Origin: Pseudoalteromonas piscicida
GTDB lineage: Bacteria; Pseudomonadota; Gammaproteobacteria; Enterobacterales; Alteromonadaceae
Length of the DNA: 64,000 nt
Reading direction: 5' to 3'
Assembly: GCF_000238315.3 (NCBI RefSeq)
Contig: NZ_CP011925.1
Span: forward strand, 186,001 to 250,000
Made by a program: the position numbers and the translations under genes. Position 1 is the first letter of the stretch. Each line of letters begins with the position of its first letter. Positions 26,380 through 37,273 of the stretch are shown here, piece by piece. The notes beneath the pieces are model-generated. The model had not been told where the DNA came from, did not search any database, and was given only the letters and a program-made list of their open reading frames with translations.

Positions 26380-27492
26380 ATGAAACTATCCACCTTAGCT
26401 TTAACCCCTATTGCTGCTGCAGTGTTTGCTTTTAATGTCAGTGCGAAAGGCCATGACCATAATAACCAGCACGCGATTTTATTCCCTGGTGAAACGGTTC
26501 AAACCGAAGTCGAACCATCAACAAAGCACTCGCTGAAAATCGGCCAAAAAATCAATAACCTTTATGAACGCCAGTTTGATGACAGTAAATTCACGGTGCA
26601 AAAATTGGGTAAAAATACCTACTGGATCGGAGTAAATTACTACAATGCTACCGTTGTGGTGTCCAAAGACTCGGTGTTGCTGATTGACCCTCTTGGTGAT
26701 GGCCGTATTGATGCGCTTTTTCGAGGTATTCAATCCATCACCAATAAGCCGATCACTGCTATTATGTATTCTCATTATCACCTAGATCATGTCGGAGGAG
26801 GTAATCAACTAATTGACTTAATTAAGAAAAGTTATCCAAGGGTGGGGCATGTCCGTGTTATCGCTAGTCAAACCGTTGCTGACAAGATCAACCTCCACGC
26901 AGAATTGGACGAAAACGGTGTAAGAACCCCTAAAGTTCCAGCACCAAATGAAGTGTACGATTTGAAAAGAGCTAGAACGGTCAAATTTGGCTCAATAAGG
27001 CTGAAGATGATGGCACCAGAAGGTTCTGGTCATACACCGGATAACACGATGATTCTAGTTCCAAGCGATCGCGTGCTGCATTTCGCCGACATGATTAACC
27101 CTGATCAGCTGCCGTTTTACAATTTCGCGGGAGCGGGAGATTTCCATGGTTACGAAGTGGATCTACAAAATCTTCTGAGGAAACCCCTCAGTAAGCACTG
27201 GAACTTTATTAATGGAGGTCATGGCAATATAGGCTCAAAAAAGGACGTAAAAGATCTGCTGGAATACATTGTTGATGTTAGAACTGAAGTCGGTAAACAA
27301 TTAGAAGTTGCACCCTACACCCCAATTTTTAGTGACGGCAACCACTTCATTTGGTTCAAACGCTGGCAAGAAGAGATCGTCAACAATGTGCATTCCGAAC
27401 TAGCGAACAAATATGGGCATATGTATGGTTTCGATTCAGGTGTGGTGGAAACCCACGCAGCCATAATTTTAGCAGATATGATCGATCATTAA
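26380..27492 (+). CDS. Exported metallo-beta-lactamase-fold hydrolase
   Basis: 370 residues from the ATG at 26380 (GAGGAGAG upstream), starting with a signal peptide (STLALTPIAAAVFAFNVSA). The metal motif SHYHLDHVGG (HxHxDH) is intact; further candidate ligands are His in SGHTPDNT, Asp in FADMIN, and His in NGGHGNIG. The N-terminus of the mature protein is His-rich (GHDHNNQHA). Family members hydrolyse diverse esters, lactones, thioesters or beta-lactams; nothing here points specifically to carbapenemase activity. It is divergent from, and probably controlled by, the LysR gene, and ends at a strong terminator. Confidence 0.85.
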   Translation: MKLSTLALTPIAAAVFAFNVSAKGHDHNNQHAILFPGETVQTEVEPSTKHSLKIGQKINNLYERQFDDSKFTVQKLGKNTYWIGVNYYNATVVVSKDSVLLIDPLGDGRIDALFRGIQSITNKPITAIMYSHYHLDHVGGGNQLIDLIKKSYPRVGHVRVIASQTVADKINLHAELDENGVRTPKVPAPNEVYDLKRARTVKFGSIRLKMMAPEGSGHTPDNTMILVPSDRVLHFADMINPDQLPFYNFAGAGDFHGYEVDLQNLLRKPLSKHWNFINGGHGNIGSKKDVKDLLEYIVDVRTEVGKQLEVAPYTPIFSDGNHFIWFKRWQEEIVNNVHSELANKYGHMYGFDSGVVETHAAIILADMIDH

Positions 27493-27508
27493 GTTCACTC
27501 CGGTCACA

Positions 27509-27533
27509 CGGCGCGCTAAGCGCCGATTTTTTC
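27509..27533 (+). terminator. Rho-independent terminator of the metallo-hydrolase gene
   Basis: CGGCGC (27509-27514) pairs with GCGCCG (27520-27525), followed by ATTTTTTC. Confidence 0.88.
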
Positions 27534-27724
27534 TGCACCAACTAAATTGAAGAACCTAGCTGAATTGACATCCACGTTTGTAACAAACTAAAAACTGAAT
27601 AAAATAAGTGCATATAAAATCTATTTACCACCAGCCATTGGAGAATTGGCTCTTTAACTATTGTATAAAGCCAACTATTTCAAGGTCGGCCAGATAAACA
27701 ATCATCCATATTTGCTGTACCAGT

Positions 27725-28138
27725 TCAGATTAGCACTGACAGTAAAACTCCCGGGTCGCTGATATCAGCCTCTTTCATTGCTTCCCCGATCTCTTTACTT
27801 AGGGTCATCATTTGCATTTGTAACTGAGCTACCATTTGATGTTGCAATTCTATTTGTGCTTTGAGAGTTTCGTCATCTTGGTTTGTTTGAGCTTTTAACT
27901 TTTCAAGTTGCTTCTTTGCCTGTTCTAAAAGTTCTTTAAGCTTTTCTAACTGCTCAACCATTTTTTGAATATGACTTGGTAACTCACTTCTTTTATCTTG
28001 TTCAGCTTTTTCTGTTGCTTCACGGCCAGAAAGCCTATTTAGCTCAGTTGAAGTTAATTTGTATCCTACTTTATTTGCTTCAATTTTATATTCGCTGTTT
28101 TGCGTTGATAAAGTACTAACTTTAGGAGAGGTGTTCAT
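27725..28138 (-). CDS. Coiled-coil protein, unknown function
   Basis: 137 residues. The middle (about 55-115) is a continuous heptad-rich coiled coil (MVEQLEKLKELLEQAKKQLEKL); the N-terminus is Ser/Thr-rich and polar, and the C-terminus ends in ISDPGVLLSVLI. No signal peptide or membrane segment. It recalls FlxA-like small coiled-coil proteins, but that is a low-complexity resemblance. It stands alone between the metallo-hydrolase terminator and katG. Confidence 0.6.
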   Translation of the reverse strand: MNTSPKVSTLSTQNSEYKIEANKVGYKLTSTELNRLSGREATEKAEQDKRSELPSHIQKMVEQLEKLKELLEQAKKQLEKLKAQTNQDDETLKAQIELQHQMVAQLQMQMMTLSKEIGEAMKEADISDPGVLLSVLI

Positions 28139-28324
28139 ACAAAATTAATTGGTTTACTGCAGGTGAACTGTTATCGGCAGAGACCTTGAAAACTAGAGTT
28201 TGATAGAAGGAATTGTTTACTAACCACTTACTAACTTTGCCTAGCGCATAGCCGTGGCAGCAGTACAAATCAAACCTTTATAATCTGAGAGCTGACTTTG
28301 ACCTTGAAAGGTTTGCAGCACGAA

Positions 28325-28355
28325 TAAAAAACAGGGCCGAAATTAGGCCCTGTTT
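28325..28355 (-). terminator. Rho-independent terminator of katG
   Basis: On the minus strand AACAGGGCC-TAATTTC-GGCCCTGTT is followed by TTTTATT, directly downstream of katG. Confidence 0.9.
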
Positions 28356-28371
28356 GCTCTACTTAATTGGT

Positions 28372-30594
28372 TTATTTTAAGTCAAAGCGGTCTAGTTGCA
28401 TTACCTTCACCCAAGCGGCGATAAAATCGTCTACAAACTTCTGTTTGGCATCGTCCGATGCATAGACTTCGGTAATTGCGCGAAGCTCAGAGTTAGAACC
28501 AAAGATTAAATCAACTGGTGTTGCCGTCCATTTTATCTCTCCAGTTTTACGGTCACGGCCTTCGTATAGGCCTTCTTGACCTTCTACCTTTGACCATTTA
28601 GTCGACATATCTAGCAGGTTAACAAAGAAGTCGTTGCTCAACTGACCTGGTTTGTCAGTAAATACACCGTGCTCTGCACCTTTGTAGTTTGCGTCTAAGC
28701 TACGTAGGCCGCCTAATAGTACTGTCATCTCAGGTACAGATAGGTCCAGCATATTGGCTTTGTCTACTAACATTTCAGTTGGTGACATAAACGCCTCATC
28801 ACTGTAATAGTTACGGAACGCGTCTGCCTTTGGCTCAAGGTAGCTAAATGATAAGACGTCCGTTTGTGCTTGTGAGGCATCGGTACGGCCTTGTTTAAAC
28901 GCTACATTTACTTTGTAGCCTGCGTCGTTTGCAGCTTTTTCAACTGCTGCAGAACCACCTAACACAATCAAGTCGGCAATAGAGACTGCTTTTTTGCCAG
29001 CGCGCTTATTAAAGCGGGTTTGAATGTCCGTCAATGTAGCTAGCACTTTGTTTACCTCGTCAGGGTTGTTTATCTCCCAACTTATCTGAGGCTCAAGGCG
29101 TAAACGGCCACCGTTAGCACCACCACGCATATCAGTAACACGGTGGCTAGATGCTGCCGACCATGCTGTTCTGATCAGTTCTTGCTTTGTTAGACCTGAG
29201 TTCAAGATTGATTTTTTCAGGGCATTTATGTCCTTACTATCAATCATCTTATAGTCTGCTTTTGGAATTGGATCTTGCCAAGTAAGTACTTCGCTCGGTA
29301 CTTCCGAACCTACATAACGGGCTCTTGGGCCCATATCACGGTGAGTCAATTTGAACCAAGCTTTCGCGAACGCCAATTCATATTGCTTTGGATCTTTGCG
29401 GAAGCGTTCAATGACCTTGCGATATTCAGGGTCAAATTTTAATGCCAAATCTGTGGTGAACATTATCGGTGCATGGCGTTTACCTTCAATGTGGGCGTCT
29501 GGTACTAGGTTTGCCGCAGCTTTGTTATCTGGGATCCACTGGGTCGCACCAGCTGGGCTTTTTGTAATTACCCAATTGAAGTTCATTAGGTTGTCGAGAT
29601 AATTGGTTGACCACTGAGTTGGTGTGACCGTCCAAGCACCTTCTAAACCACTTGTCGTGGTGTCTGCACCTTTACCCGTGCCGCATTTATTTTTCCAGCC
29701 TAGGCCTTGTGCTTCAATCTCTGCAGCGGCTGGTTCTTTACCCACACAATCAGATGGCTTTTTCGCGCCATGTGCTTTACCAAAGGTGTGACCACCCGCG
29801 ATAAGAGCGACCACTTCTTCGTCGTTCATGGCCATGCGACCAAATGACATGCGAATGTCTTTCGCGGCAAGTAATGGATCTGGTTTACCGTGTGGGCCTT
29901 CAGGGTTGACATAAATAAGTCCCATTTCAACGGCTGCTAATGGGCCCTTTAGTTTGCCTTTCTTGTCACGACGCTCGTCTTTTAAGAAAGCATCTTCTGG
30001 ACCCCAATAAACTAAATCTGGCTCCCAATCGTCTTGACGGCCACCGGCGAAACCAAAGGTCTTAAAGCCCATTGACTCAAGCGCAACGTTGCCCGCTAAG
30101 ACCATTAGGTCTGCCCACGATAGGCTACGACCGTACTTTTGTTTAATCGGCCATAATAATCGTCTTGCTTTGTCTAAGTTTGCATTATCAGGCCAGCTGT
30201 TTAACGGATCGAAACGTTGTTGGCCACCTGCCGAGCCACCACGGCCATCGTGTACACGATAGACCCCAGCGCTATGCCATGCCATACGGATCATAAACGG
30301 ACCATAATGTCCCCAGTCGGCAGGCCACCAGTCTTGTGAATTGGTGAGTGTTTGCTCAATGTCTTTTTTGACTTGCTTAAGATCTAATTTATTGAATTCA
30401 GCTGCATAATCAAAGTTTGCGCCGTAAGGGTTGGATTCTGGGCTGTGTTGTCTTAATGGGCTTAGGTTTAGTTGTTCTGGCCACCAAAATTGGTTGGTTT
30501 TTGCTTCACTCATTGCAGCAAAGCTCGGGGCTGATAGCGTTGTTGTTACTGCGAGCGCTACGGCAGACAACATCGTTCTAGATTTTCTATTCAT
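28372..30594 (-). CDS. katG: Exported catalase-peroxidase KatG
   Basis: A 740-residue bifunctional haem enzyme decomposing H2O2 and oxidising peroxidase substrates. The distal site IRMAWHSAG (Arg, Trp, His), the Tyr of LIYVNPEGP and the Met of SFGRMAMND form the Trp-Tyr-Met adduct needed for catalase activity. The proximal His is in [10 protein letters not shown]. The duplicated C-terminal domain is complete. A signal peptide ([21 protein letters not shown]) precedes the mature start, so this is a periplasmic type like KatP rather than the usual cytosolic form. Start: the ATG at 30594 with AGGGAAAA upstream. It ends in a strong terminator. Confidence 0.95.
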   Translation of the reverse strand: MNRKSRTMLSAVALAVTTTLSAPSFAAMSEAKTNQFWWPEQLNLSPLRQHSPESNPYGANFDYAAEFNKLDLKQVKKDIEQTLTNSQDWWPADWGHYGPFMIRMAWHSAGVYRVHDGRGGSAGGQQRFDPLNSWPDNANLDKARRLLWPIKQKYGRSLSWADLMVLAGNVALESMGFKTFGFAGGRQDDWEPDLVYWGPEDAFLKDERRDKKGKLKGPLAAVEMGLIYVNPEGPHGKPDPLLAAKDIRMSFGRMAMNDEEVVALIAGGHTFGKAHGAKKPSDCVGKEPAAAEIEAQGLGWKNKCGTGKGADTTTSGLEGAWTVTPTQWSTNYLDNLMNFNWVITKSPAGATQWIPDNKAAANLVPDAHIEGKRHAPIMFTTDLALKFDPEYRKVIERFRKDPKQYELAFAKAWFKLTHRDMGPRARYVGSEVPSEVLTWQDPIPKADYKMIDSKDINALKKSILNSGLTKQELIRTAWSAASSHRVTDMRGGANGGRLRLEPQISWEINNPDEVNKVLATLTDIQTRFNKRAGKKAVSIADLIVLGGSAAVEKAANDAGYKVNVAFKQGRTDASQAQTDVLSFSYLEPKADAFRNYYSDEAFMSPTEMLVDKANMLDLSVPEMTVLLGGLRSLDANYKGAEHGVFTDKPGQLSNDFFVNLLDMSTKWSKVEGQEGLYEGRDRKTGEIKWTATPVDLIFGSNSELRAITEVYASDDAKQKFVDDFIAAWVKVMQLDRFDLK

Positions 30595-30921
30595 GGGGTT
30601 TTCCCTCGTAATTAAAGTGTGTCTCAAACTGCGTGTTAAACTTTAGTTCACAAATTAAAAAGAGAAAATCCAGAAAAACAAATTGGTATGTTCGGAAAAA
30701 TAAATCGATAAAAAATGATATTTATCAAGATGTTATATTTTTCCTATAGCGGGAATATTTTTGAAGTAAAACTTTAATTTAGTATTTTGCAATAATTAGC
30801 TTAAAACAGAAAGCTTGTAAGATCATATTGAATTTTGGTAGCTAGCTAGGTGCGCAAAGATTGTGCAAAAAAGTCTCGTGATTGTATTGGATATAAAATA
30901 AAGATGTCGGAGTAGTGAGTT
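30595..30921. other. AT-rich intergenic region upstream of katG
   Basis: 327 bases, strongly AT-rich, between katG and a methyltransferase gene that runs in the same direction. It must contain the katG promoter, but I see no convincing OxyR-type or sigma-70 match by eye and no gene. Confidence 0.4.
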
Positions 30922-31695
30922 CTACTCCGCTTTATTCGCCAATATTGAAAATAGTAGTGGCACTTGATGCCCTTTGCTCAATAATTGAAAGCCGTGTCCA
31001 GACACCGCCTCTAAACCTTCAAAGCAGTTATATGGACTAAAAGGGTGCTCATCGAAGTGGGTAATTGTAAGACCTGCTTGCATTAAGGACTGCATCACTT
31101 CGGCGATTGAGTGTGGCCAAGTCGCAATGGTTTGTTCGCTATCTTGGTGGTTCTCAGTATAGGTTGATTCTTCGCTAATATCCGGCTGAGTTTGTGGGAA
31201 GTAAGGGTAACCTAAATGAAGGTCAATACTGGGGTGAAACTCCACGAGACAAAACTGACCGCCGGGCTTTAATGCACGGGCAATAGTGGCAGCCCATTGA
31301 GATAAATCTTGCAACCAGCAGATGGTGCCATAGGATGCAAAGACAATGTCGAATTGTGTGGTATTCTCAAGCCCAAATTGCGCGATATCCAGACAGATAA
31401 AACTGGCATTAAGCCGAGTTTGTTGAGCCAATGTATTTGCTCGGGTTATGGCTTCTGTCGAAAAGTCGACACCAGTTACCTTAGCCCCCAGCCTTGCGAA
31501 TGATAGGCTATCTAAGCCGAAGTGACATTGTAGGTGAAGCAGACTCTTGCCTGATACATCACCAAGTAGCTCACATTCAATGGGATTGAGCGAAGAGGTA
31601 CCTTGCAAAAAGCGATTGACGTCATAAAACTCAGAGTCAAAATGTGCCTTGGCTCGTTCTTCCCATGCCGCACGATTGAGAGAGACATAATCCAT
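30922..31695 (-). CDS. Class I SAM-dependent methyltransferase
   Basis: 257 residues from the ATG at 31695 with AGGGAATT upstream. The Rossmann core is clear: motif I LLHLQCHFGLDSLSFARLG (G-x-x-x-L variant), the acidic ribose-binding loop VTGVDFSTEAI, motif II QFDIVFASYGTICWL, and motif III LKPGGQFCLVEF. The substrate is unknown; this subgroup (small-molecule, ubiquinone-like fold) is broad. It stands alone. Confidence 0.88.
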   Translation of the reverse strand: MDYVSLNRAAWEERAKAHFDSEFYDVNRFLQGTSSLNPIECELLGDVSGKSLLHLQCHFGLDSLSFARLGAKVTGVDFSTEAITRANTLAQQTRLNASFICLDIAQFGLENTTQFDIVFASYGTICWLQDLSQWAATIARALKPGGQFCLVEFHPSIDLHLGYPYFPQTQPDISEESTYTENHQDSEQTIATWPHSIAEVMQSLMQAGLTITHFDEHPFSPYNCFEGLEAVSGHGFQLLSKGHQVPLLFSILANKAE

Positions 31696-31797
31696 ATTGA
31701 ATTCCCTATTTTTGTGAATTTTCTTTAACAATAAACAAGTTAGATAAATTAGTAAATAAACCGAGGCAAGACTGCCCCGGCTTGGTTGGGATCCCGT

Positions 31798-33816
31798 TTA
31801 TTTCTTCGGATCGTGTTTGTCGAACCACCACTGAATATAAGCCACTTTGTTTAGCAGGTTGGATGGCCTTTTGGTGATTCCGTGTGAGGCATCTGGGATT
31901 CTGACCATAGCTGTTTCTACACCTTGTAGCTTAAGCGCTTGATAATACTGCTCAGTTTCTGAGATTGGCGTACGATAATCCGCTTCACCTGTCAGTAGCA
32001 TAGTTGGGGTTTTTACATTACCCACATAGCTAATAGGCGAACGTTTCATATAATGTTCCATGTGCTCCCATGGTTTTCCTGGGAACCAGTAGTCCGCAAA
32101 AAATGGATAGAAATCTGCTGTTAATACAAAGCTATACCAGTTGATCACTGGCTTTGCTACGACTGCTGCTGCGAATCTATCCGTGTGACCGACCGTCCAC
32201 GCGGTGAGTACGCCACCACCTGAACCGCCCGTAACAAACAAGCGGTCTTTGTCTATATAGCCTTCGCCGATCAGATGATCCACACCTGTCATTAGGTCAT
32301 CAAAGTCATGACTTGGGTAGTTGTGGTGGATAGTTTGGGCAAACTCTTTGCCGTAGGAATCGCTGCCCCGTGGATTCATGTAAAGCACCACGCTGCCTTG
32401 GACGGCAAAAAGTTGTACTTCGGCGCTAAAATGTGGGCCGTAGTTTGCAACTGGGCCACCGTGGATCTCAAGTACGAGCGGATACTTTTTAGATTTATCG
32501 AACCCGGGAGGGTAGGCGACCCAAGCTTGAATTGGCAATTGATCATGTTTCGACTTTAGCCAAACTTCTTCAACTTTTGCCAGTGTTTTATCGCCAAGTG
32601 CATCTTCGTTAAGCTTTGTAATTGGTCTTGGCTCGCCGCGTTTTACGATTGCAACATCGGCAGGGCGCTGGGTATCTGCGAGTGTAAAAGCTACTAATCC
32701 ACGATCACTGATGGCATAGTCACCACCTGAATAGGGGCGACCAAAACTAACACTACCAATGGCATTCGTTATCAGCTCAAAACGCCCTTTTAACGGCTGA
32801 TAGCCAAGTGTGGTTTTCCCTTCACTGTCGTAACTTACATAGACGCCACGGCTGTTGGCGGCCCAAGTGATAGAGGCAAGGCTTCTATCTAAATCGGCTG
32901 CATAGGTTTTGGTTTCGCCTGATTTGAGATCTTTGACATAGAGTAGGCTATTCTCGTAATTGGTTTTTTTATCATCATAACCAAGGTAAGCCAGAAAGCG
33001 GCCATTAGGCGACACCTCAGGGTGATTATCTGGGCCAACTCGGTCAGTTACCGCTGTGATTTCAAGCGAATTTAGGTCTAGCTTATAGACTTCGCTGTTG
33101 GTTGGGTTTAACTGGTTATCCTTGTGGCGATTAGCCGAAAAATACAGTGTCTTTGCGTCATCAGCAAAACTCAGTTCGCCGCCATGATCAAAGTTGCCTG
33201 AGGTTAACTGTTTTGCATTGCCACCGTTGGCGTCAATTTTGAAAATATGATTAAAGCCAGGTTCGGTATAACCAGCACCGTCGGCGCGATAATATACCTC
33301 ATCGATAAATACGGGTGGCTTTGCCCATTCTGCCCCTTTGGGTTTCCCTGCAACAGATACCGGTGGTGCCTTTTGGCTGGGAACAAACTGGCTAAAGTAT
33401 AAGCTTTTACCATCTGGTGACCAATGTAGTCCCGATGGTCCATGGGCTAAATTGCTGATCTTGGCAATGGCACCGGTTGCTAACCATTTCACATAAATTT
33501 GGCTGCTACCGTCGCGAGTAGAAACAAAAGCGATGCGATCATTACTAGGCGACAGCACAGGAGAATAATCCATGTGCAATCCAGAGGTAACGGGCTGCAT
33601 TGCATTGGTAGCAAGGTCTACAGACCAGATATTACCGACTTTTCTATCACTTTTGATATCCATGCGGTTGCGCACGAAGAAGACTTTGTCACCGTCATTG
33701 GTGATGTCAATTTGATTAGCATATTCAAGATTAAATATATCGGTTGGCTCAAGCGATGCGGCTTGCACAGCGCAAGCTGAGCTTGCAATAGCGACACCTG
33801 CTAGAAAGTATTTCAT
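31798..33816 (-). CDS. S9-family serine peptidase (acylaminoacyl/prolyl-oligopeptidase type), exported
   Basis: 672 residues: signal peptide (MKYFLAGVAIASSACAVQA), a PD40/TolB-like beta-propeller (about 30-400, with blades such as GLHWSPDGKSLYFSQ), and a C-terminal alpha/beta-hydrolase domain with VLEIHGGPVANYG (oxyanion), the nucleophile GGSGGGVLTAW, the Asp in LTGEADYRTP and the His in PDASHGI. It cleaves short peptides, often from the N-terminus, in the periplasm. Length and domain order match the family. No neighbours are in an evident operon. Confidence 0.92.
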   Translation of the reverse strand: MKYFLAGVAIASSACAVQAASLEPTDIFNLEYANQIDITNDGDKVFFVRNRMDIKSDRKVGNIWSVDLATNAMQPVTSGLHMDYSPVLSPSNDRIAFVSTRDGSSQIYVKWLATGAIAKISNLAHGPSGLHWSPDGKSLYFSQFVPSQKAPPVSVAGKPKGAEWAKPPVFIDEVYYRADGAGYTEPGFNHIFKIDANGGNAKQLTSGNFDHGGELSFADDAKTLYFSANRHKDNQLNPTNSEVYKLDLNSLEITAVTDRVGPDNHPEVSPNGRFLAYLGYDDKKTNYENSLLYVKDLKSGETKTYAADLDRSLASITWAANSRGVYVSYDSEGKTTLGYQPLKGRFELITNAIGSVSFGRPYSGGDYAISDRGLVAFTLADTQRPADVAIVKRGEPRPITKLNEDALGDKTLAKVEEVWLKSKHDQLPIQAWVAYPPGFDKSKKYPLVLEIHGGPVANYGPHFSAEVQLFAVQGSVVLYMNPRGSDSYGKEFAQTIHHNYPSHDFDDLMTGVDHLIGEGYIDKDRLFVTGGSGGGVLTAWTVGHTDRFAAAVVAKPVINWYSFVLTADFYPFFADYWFPGKPWEHMEHYMKRSPISYVGNVKTPTMLLTGEADYRTPISETEQYYQALKLQGVETAMVRIPDASHGITKRPSNLLNKVAYIQWWFDKHDPKK

Positions 33817-33982
33817 GACTCATCCTGTTTCTAATTATCATTTCCACTATGCGCCATATTGCAGCTTAATCAACTCTTTGCGGTGAACAAATTAAAAATC
33901 TATAAAAAAGTGCTTTACCTCAACTTATCTTGCGGTTTTATCGTTGCCAGCAGTTATCGAAATTTATAATGAATAGGATGAT

Positions 33983-34396
33983 ATGTACTTAGAACACGTA
34001 AATTTGGTAGTTAGCGACCTAGAAGAAGTACTTCACTTTTATCGCGCCGCATTTCCTCACTGGAAAGTTAGAAGCAAAGGGCACGGCAAGTGGTATGGCA
34101 AAGCACGAACCTGGCTGCATTTTGGTGATGACTATCATTATATAGCGTTTAGCGATCACGGTGAGGGTCAAAACAGAGCACTCGAAGGTCACCAAGTCGG
34201 CTTGGCACATTTTGCCTATGTGGTTCAAAGTGTCGAGCGTGTCGTCAATAGGTTAACCGAAGCAGGTTATGTAGTCGATAAAGTCGGAGCGCAGCATCCA
34301 CACCGAAAAAACGTTTACTTTATTGATCCAGCCGGATACGAAATTGAGTTTGTGGAATATATGAGTGATCTGCCTTCTGAGCGTAATAGTGGTTAA
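33983..34396 (+). CDS. VOC-superfamily (glyoxalase/bleomycin-resistance fold) protein
   Basis: 137 residues with two beta-alpha-beta-beta-beta halves: MYLEHVNLVVSDLEEVLHFYRAAF and LAHFAYVVQSVERVVNRLTEAGY. Candidate metal ligands are His5, Glu in DPAGYEIEFVEY and His in GLAHFAYV. AGGATG lies upstream of the ATG. The enzyme class (lyase, isomerase, dioxygenase or ligand binding) cannot be decided from sequence. Confidence 0.85.
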   Translation: MYLEHVNLVVSDLEEVLHFYRAAFPHWKVRSKGHGKWYGKARTWLHFGDDYHYIAFSDHGEGQNRALEGHQVGLAHFAYVVQSVERVVNRLTEAGYVVDKVGAQHPHRKNVYFIDPAGYEIEFVEYMSDLPSERNSG

Positions 34397-34403
34397 CGTT
34401 AAT

Positions 34404-34433
34404 GTAAAAAATAGGCCCAAACTAGGGCCTATT
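34404..34433 (-). terminator. Rho-independent terminator of the metalloprotease locus
   Basis: On the minus strand AATAGGCCC-TAGTTT-GGGCCTATT is followed by TTTTACATT. It lies between the convergent VOC and metalloprotease genes and may serve both. Confidence 0.8.
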
Positions 34434-34445
34434 CGTGCGTTATAT

Positions 34446-37165
34446 CTATTGTTGATAGCTTGACCAACGTTTAATTTGTTCAAATACCGCTTTCGGTGGT
34501 GCCGTTTCCTCATGTACTAATTGAATGTCGGAATGCATGATGGACTGTTTAGGACGTATTTCAGTAGTTTGATGCGAATGACCGCTATTCGCACCACTCC
34601 AAAAGCGTGTAAAATTCAGTATTAAACTTGACCACTCATCGTAGTCAGTCAAAATGGATGCGTTTTCGCTGTCATCATTGAGGTTAAAGTCCACTAAAAC
34701 ATCAGAAGTGCTGCCATTACAGTTGAAATCAATGGCTTCTGAGTTGGGATTATTAAGGCCTTTTGATTCGTCCAATTTGGCTTCGTCTAATGGCAGGTTT
34801 TTACCATGAGAGTAGTCAATAACAAAGTTCGTAATATCATCTGTCGGGCCGTTTAAAATTGCAGAGCCTTCCGGAAAGCAGTTTTCGTTTTTACGGAACC
34901 AGCGACGTAAGTATCGATCGCCTTCGTTATTGCCAATGGTTGATAAGCCACTGAGTTGATATAAATAATTCATCACGCTAAAGTGATTTGGCTTAAAGTT
35001 AGTATTTTCATTGCCGCCGTGATACAAACCGAGATTATGCCCCAATTCGTGCATAATTGTTCCTGCTTGGTAGTTGTAGGTCACATTGGTCATAAGTTCT
35101 GATTCTAAGTTCAGTCCCCAATTCCCCAGCGAGATAATAAGGTCGTTGCCAAATAATTCAGCTAAGCCAGAAGATCCGCCACTGCCGTCTGCTTCTTGGC
35201 TGTTGGCCATCAGCATATAATGAAAAATCGGTCGGCGTTTAAGATCAAAATGCTTGGCTTTGTGATCAAGAATACTCGGCGCTTGCTCTGAACTTGCAAA
35301 GGTTGTAGTTTGTACAAAGGGGATCTGCTCTCCGCCTCCTAAATCATGTTGTTCAGGTGATAAGCCTTCTGCTTGGTGATACAAATTACCCACGTCAAAA
35401 TGCACTGCGATATCTTGAGCTGCAAACGCCGCTTTTACTTTGTCGAGTGCGGGTTTGTGAGGCGTAATACCTGCATCATTACTTTCCATATAGTCAACTT
35501 CTATGAAAATATCTCTGACGCCAGCTCTTGCACCCCATTCGTATAAAGGTAGACCTGCGAATGTGCCACCAGGTTGCTCTGAACAATCAGGGATTCCATC
35601 TAAGTCCTCATCTTTATCACAGAGCACATCATTATTGCCGCCAGGTGTAAAAAAGGCGGCAGATTGCCAATCGCTAATCGAATTGGTATCTGTTAATAGG
35701 CTTGTTCTAACAAGGCTTTGACCTAGTTGATTTGAAACTGGTAATAACTCGGCACTTTCTTGCCATTCTGAAGGCGTTGCTGGTGCTTTATCACTTTCGC
35801 CAAAACGGACAAAATCAACCGTTTCACCTTGCTTGTTTTGTAATTCGACATACCCAGATATATACCATGCTGGCGCAAACTGTCCATCGCCGACTAGCAT
35901 CAACTGATTAGAGCTTGTCACGCTGCGCTGCCATGTTTGAGGTCCATGTTCATTTTGCACTACGATATATTCGCCCGGTTCAAGTAGCTGTGACTTCAAC
36001 GGAAAGACTTTAGTGCCGCCATCATTGTAGTTTTCCAACTCGATGCTTTCGGCAACGAGTTGATAATTACTCAAATCGATAGTTTCGTCTGTACCGTTGT
36101 AGATTTCTACCCAGCGGTTATCATCGATATACCTAGACGATGAAATCTCGGTGATAAGTAAATCTTTCTGTCCAGTAACAAAAGTAAGCTTTTCAGCTTG
36201 GGCGATGGCAGTCCCATAAAAGTTGGTCACCGTTTCTGAGATGGTTAATTCATATTCAGTGCCTGCTTTAAGGGGCTCCATTGGTGTTAAAGAAAAAGCG
36301 TATCCATCTTCTTGCTGTGTTTGTCCTACTGAAAATTCTACGCAAGTTTGATTACCAGATTCTCTTATATGAATTGCGCCATTACACTCTGAAGTACCAA
36401 TTTCACTTGACCAAGACGCGGACATATTGTCGTCAAAGTGCAGCTGGATCTCACCTGTTAAGCTAACCCGAGTCGCTGAGGACTCTGGCAAACTTGTCAT
36501 TAGTCGTGGTGCTGTTGTATCGATAATTTCTATCTGAACTTCTGCAGAGTTTGTGAGGTCGCCATCGCTCACGCCGAAGTGCAAAATCTCTTTAGTTATG
36601 TTGTTATGAGTTGGGGTATAGCTGTATGTCTGCGTTGTTGCATTAATTAATTCAACAACACCCGAAAGTGCCGGCTCGAAAGTGACCTCCAGTGCATCGC
36701 CATCTTCATCTTTTACATCCAGAGTAAATTCTAAGGTGTTGTTATATTCAAGGCTGTGTTCTGACCCTGTAATTAGAGGGGCTCTATTTATTTATTTATT
36801 TGTTTGATGGTGACAGAAACTTCTTTTTCTGCCTTATCACCGTCATCATCTGTAGCAGTTATCAAGAAGGCTACTTTGGTATCTTCAGTGACTTCTGGTG
36901 CAGTAAAAGAAAGACTAGAATCGCCCAAGGTAAGATCGATGACGTCTGGCCCTGAAGTTTGTTTTATAGTGCGAGACGAAATTGATCCATCACTGTCTGA
37001 AATTGTCACCCCACCACTTAGGAAGCTCCGCTCCCCAATACTTGCTTCGATTGCGGTTACGATTTCTGGTGGAGTATTCTTATCATCACCGCCAAAAAGG
37101 TCACAAGCACTCAGATGTACTAACCCTAAGCTGATTAAAGAGAGTTGAAATATTTTTTTATTCAT
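34446..37165 (-). pseudogene. Large lipoprotein: Ig/cadherin-like, lamin-tail and metzincin domains, frameshifted at an ATTT tract
   Basis: The 5' part (37165-36788) encodes a lipoprotein signal (LGLVHLSAC) and an Ig-like repeat ending in VTIKQINK, then a stop. After 36788 a different frame continues without interruption: APLITGSEHSLEYN, a second cadherin-like repeat, an SbsA-like Ig segment, a lamin-tail domain (LLITEISSSRYIDDNRWVEIYN), and a zinc peptidase domain with HELGHNLGLYHGG (HExxHxxGxxH) and the Met-turn SVMNYLY. Both parts are joined at four AAAT units (minus strand); two units instead of four would restore one protein of about 903 residues. It may be a pseudogene, a phase-variable surface protease, or a sequencing slip. 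Its own terminator is intact. Confidence 0.8.
36786..36801. repeat. (ATTT)4 tetranucleotide repeat inside the metalloprotease gene
   Basis: Four perfect ATTT units (AAAT on the coding strand) sit exactly at the break between the two reading frames. With four units the frame reads ATA AAT AAA TAA (stop); with two it reads ATA AAT AGA GCC and runs into the downstream domain frame. Confidence 0.85.
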
Positions 37166-37273
37166 TATTATTTTCTCTGATTGTTACAATATACTTACTA
37201 AAAATTTACCCTTTTTAGGGTCTTTAAGTACAGAGGTTGGTGTTAATGAATGTAAAAATAGTCAACGCGGGGT

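Noticed and set aside
26380..27492. Metallo-beta-lactamase-fold gene as a carbapenem-resistance gene
   Set aside because: Only the general HxHxDH fold signature is present; nothing specific to B1-B3 lactamases was seen.
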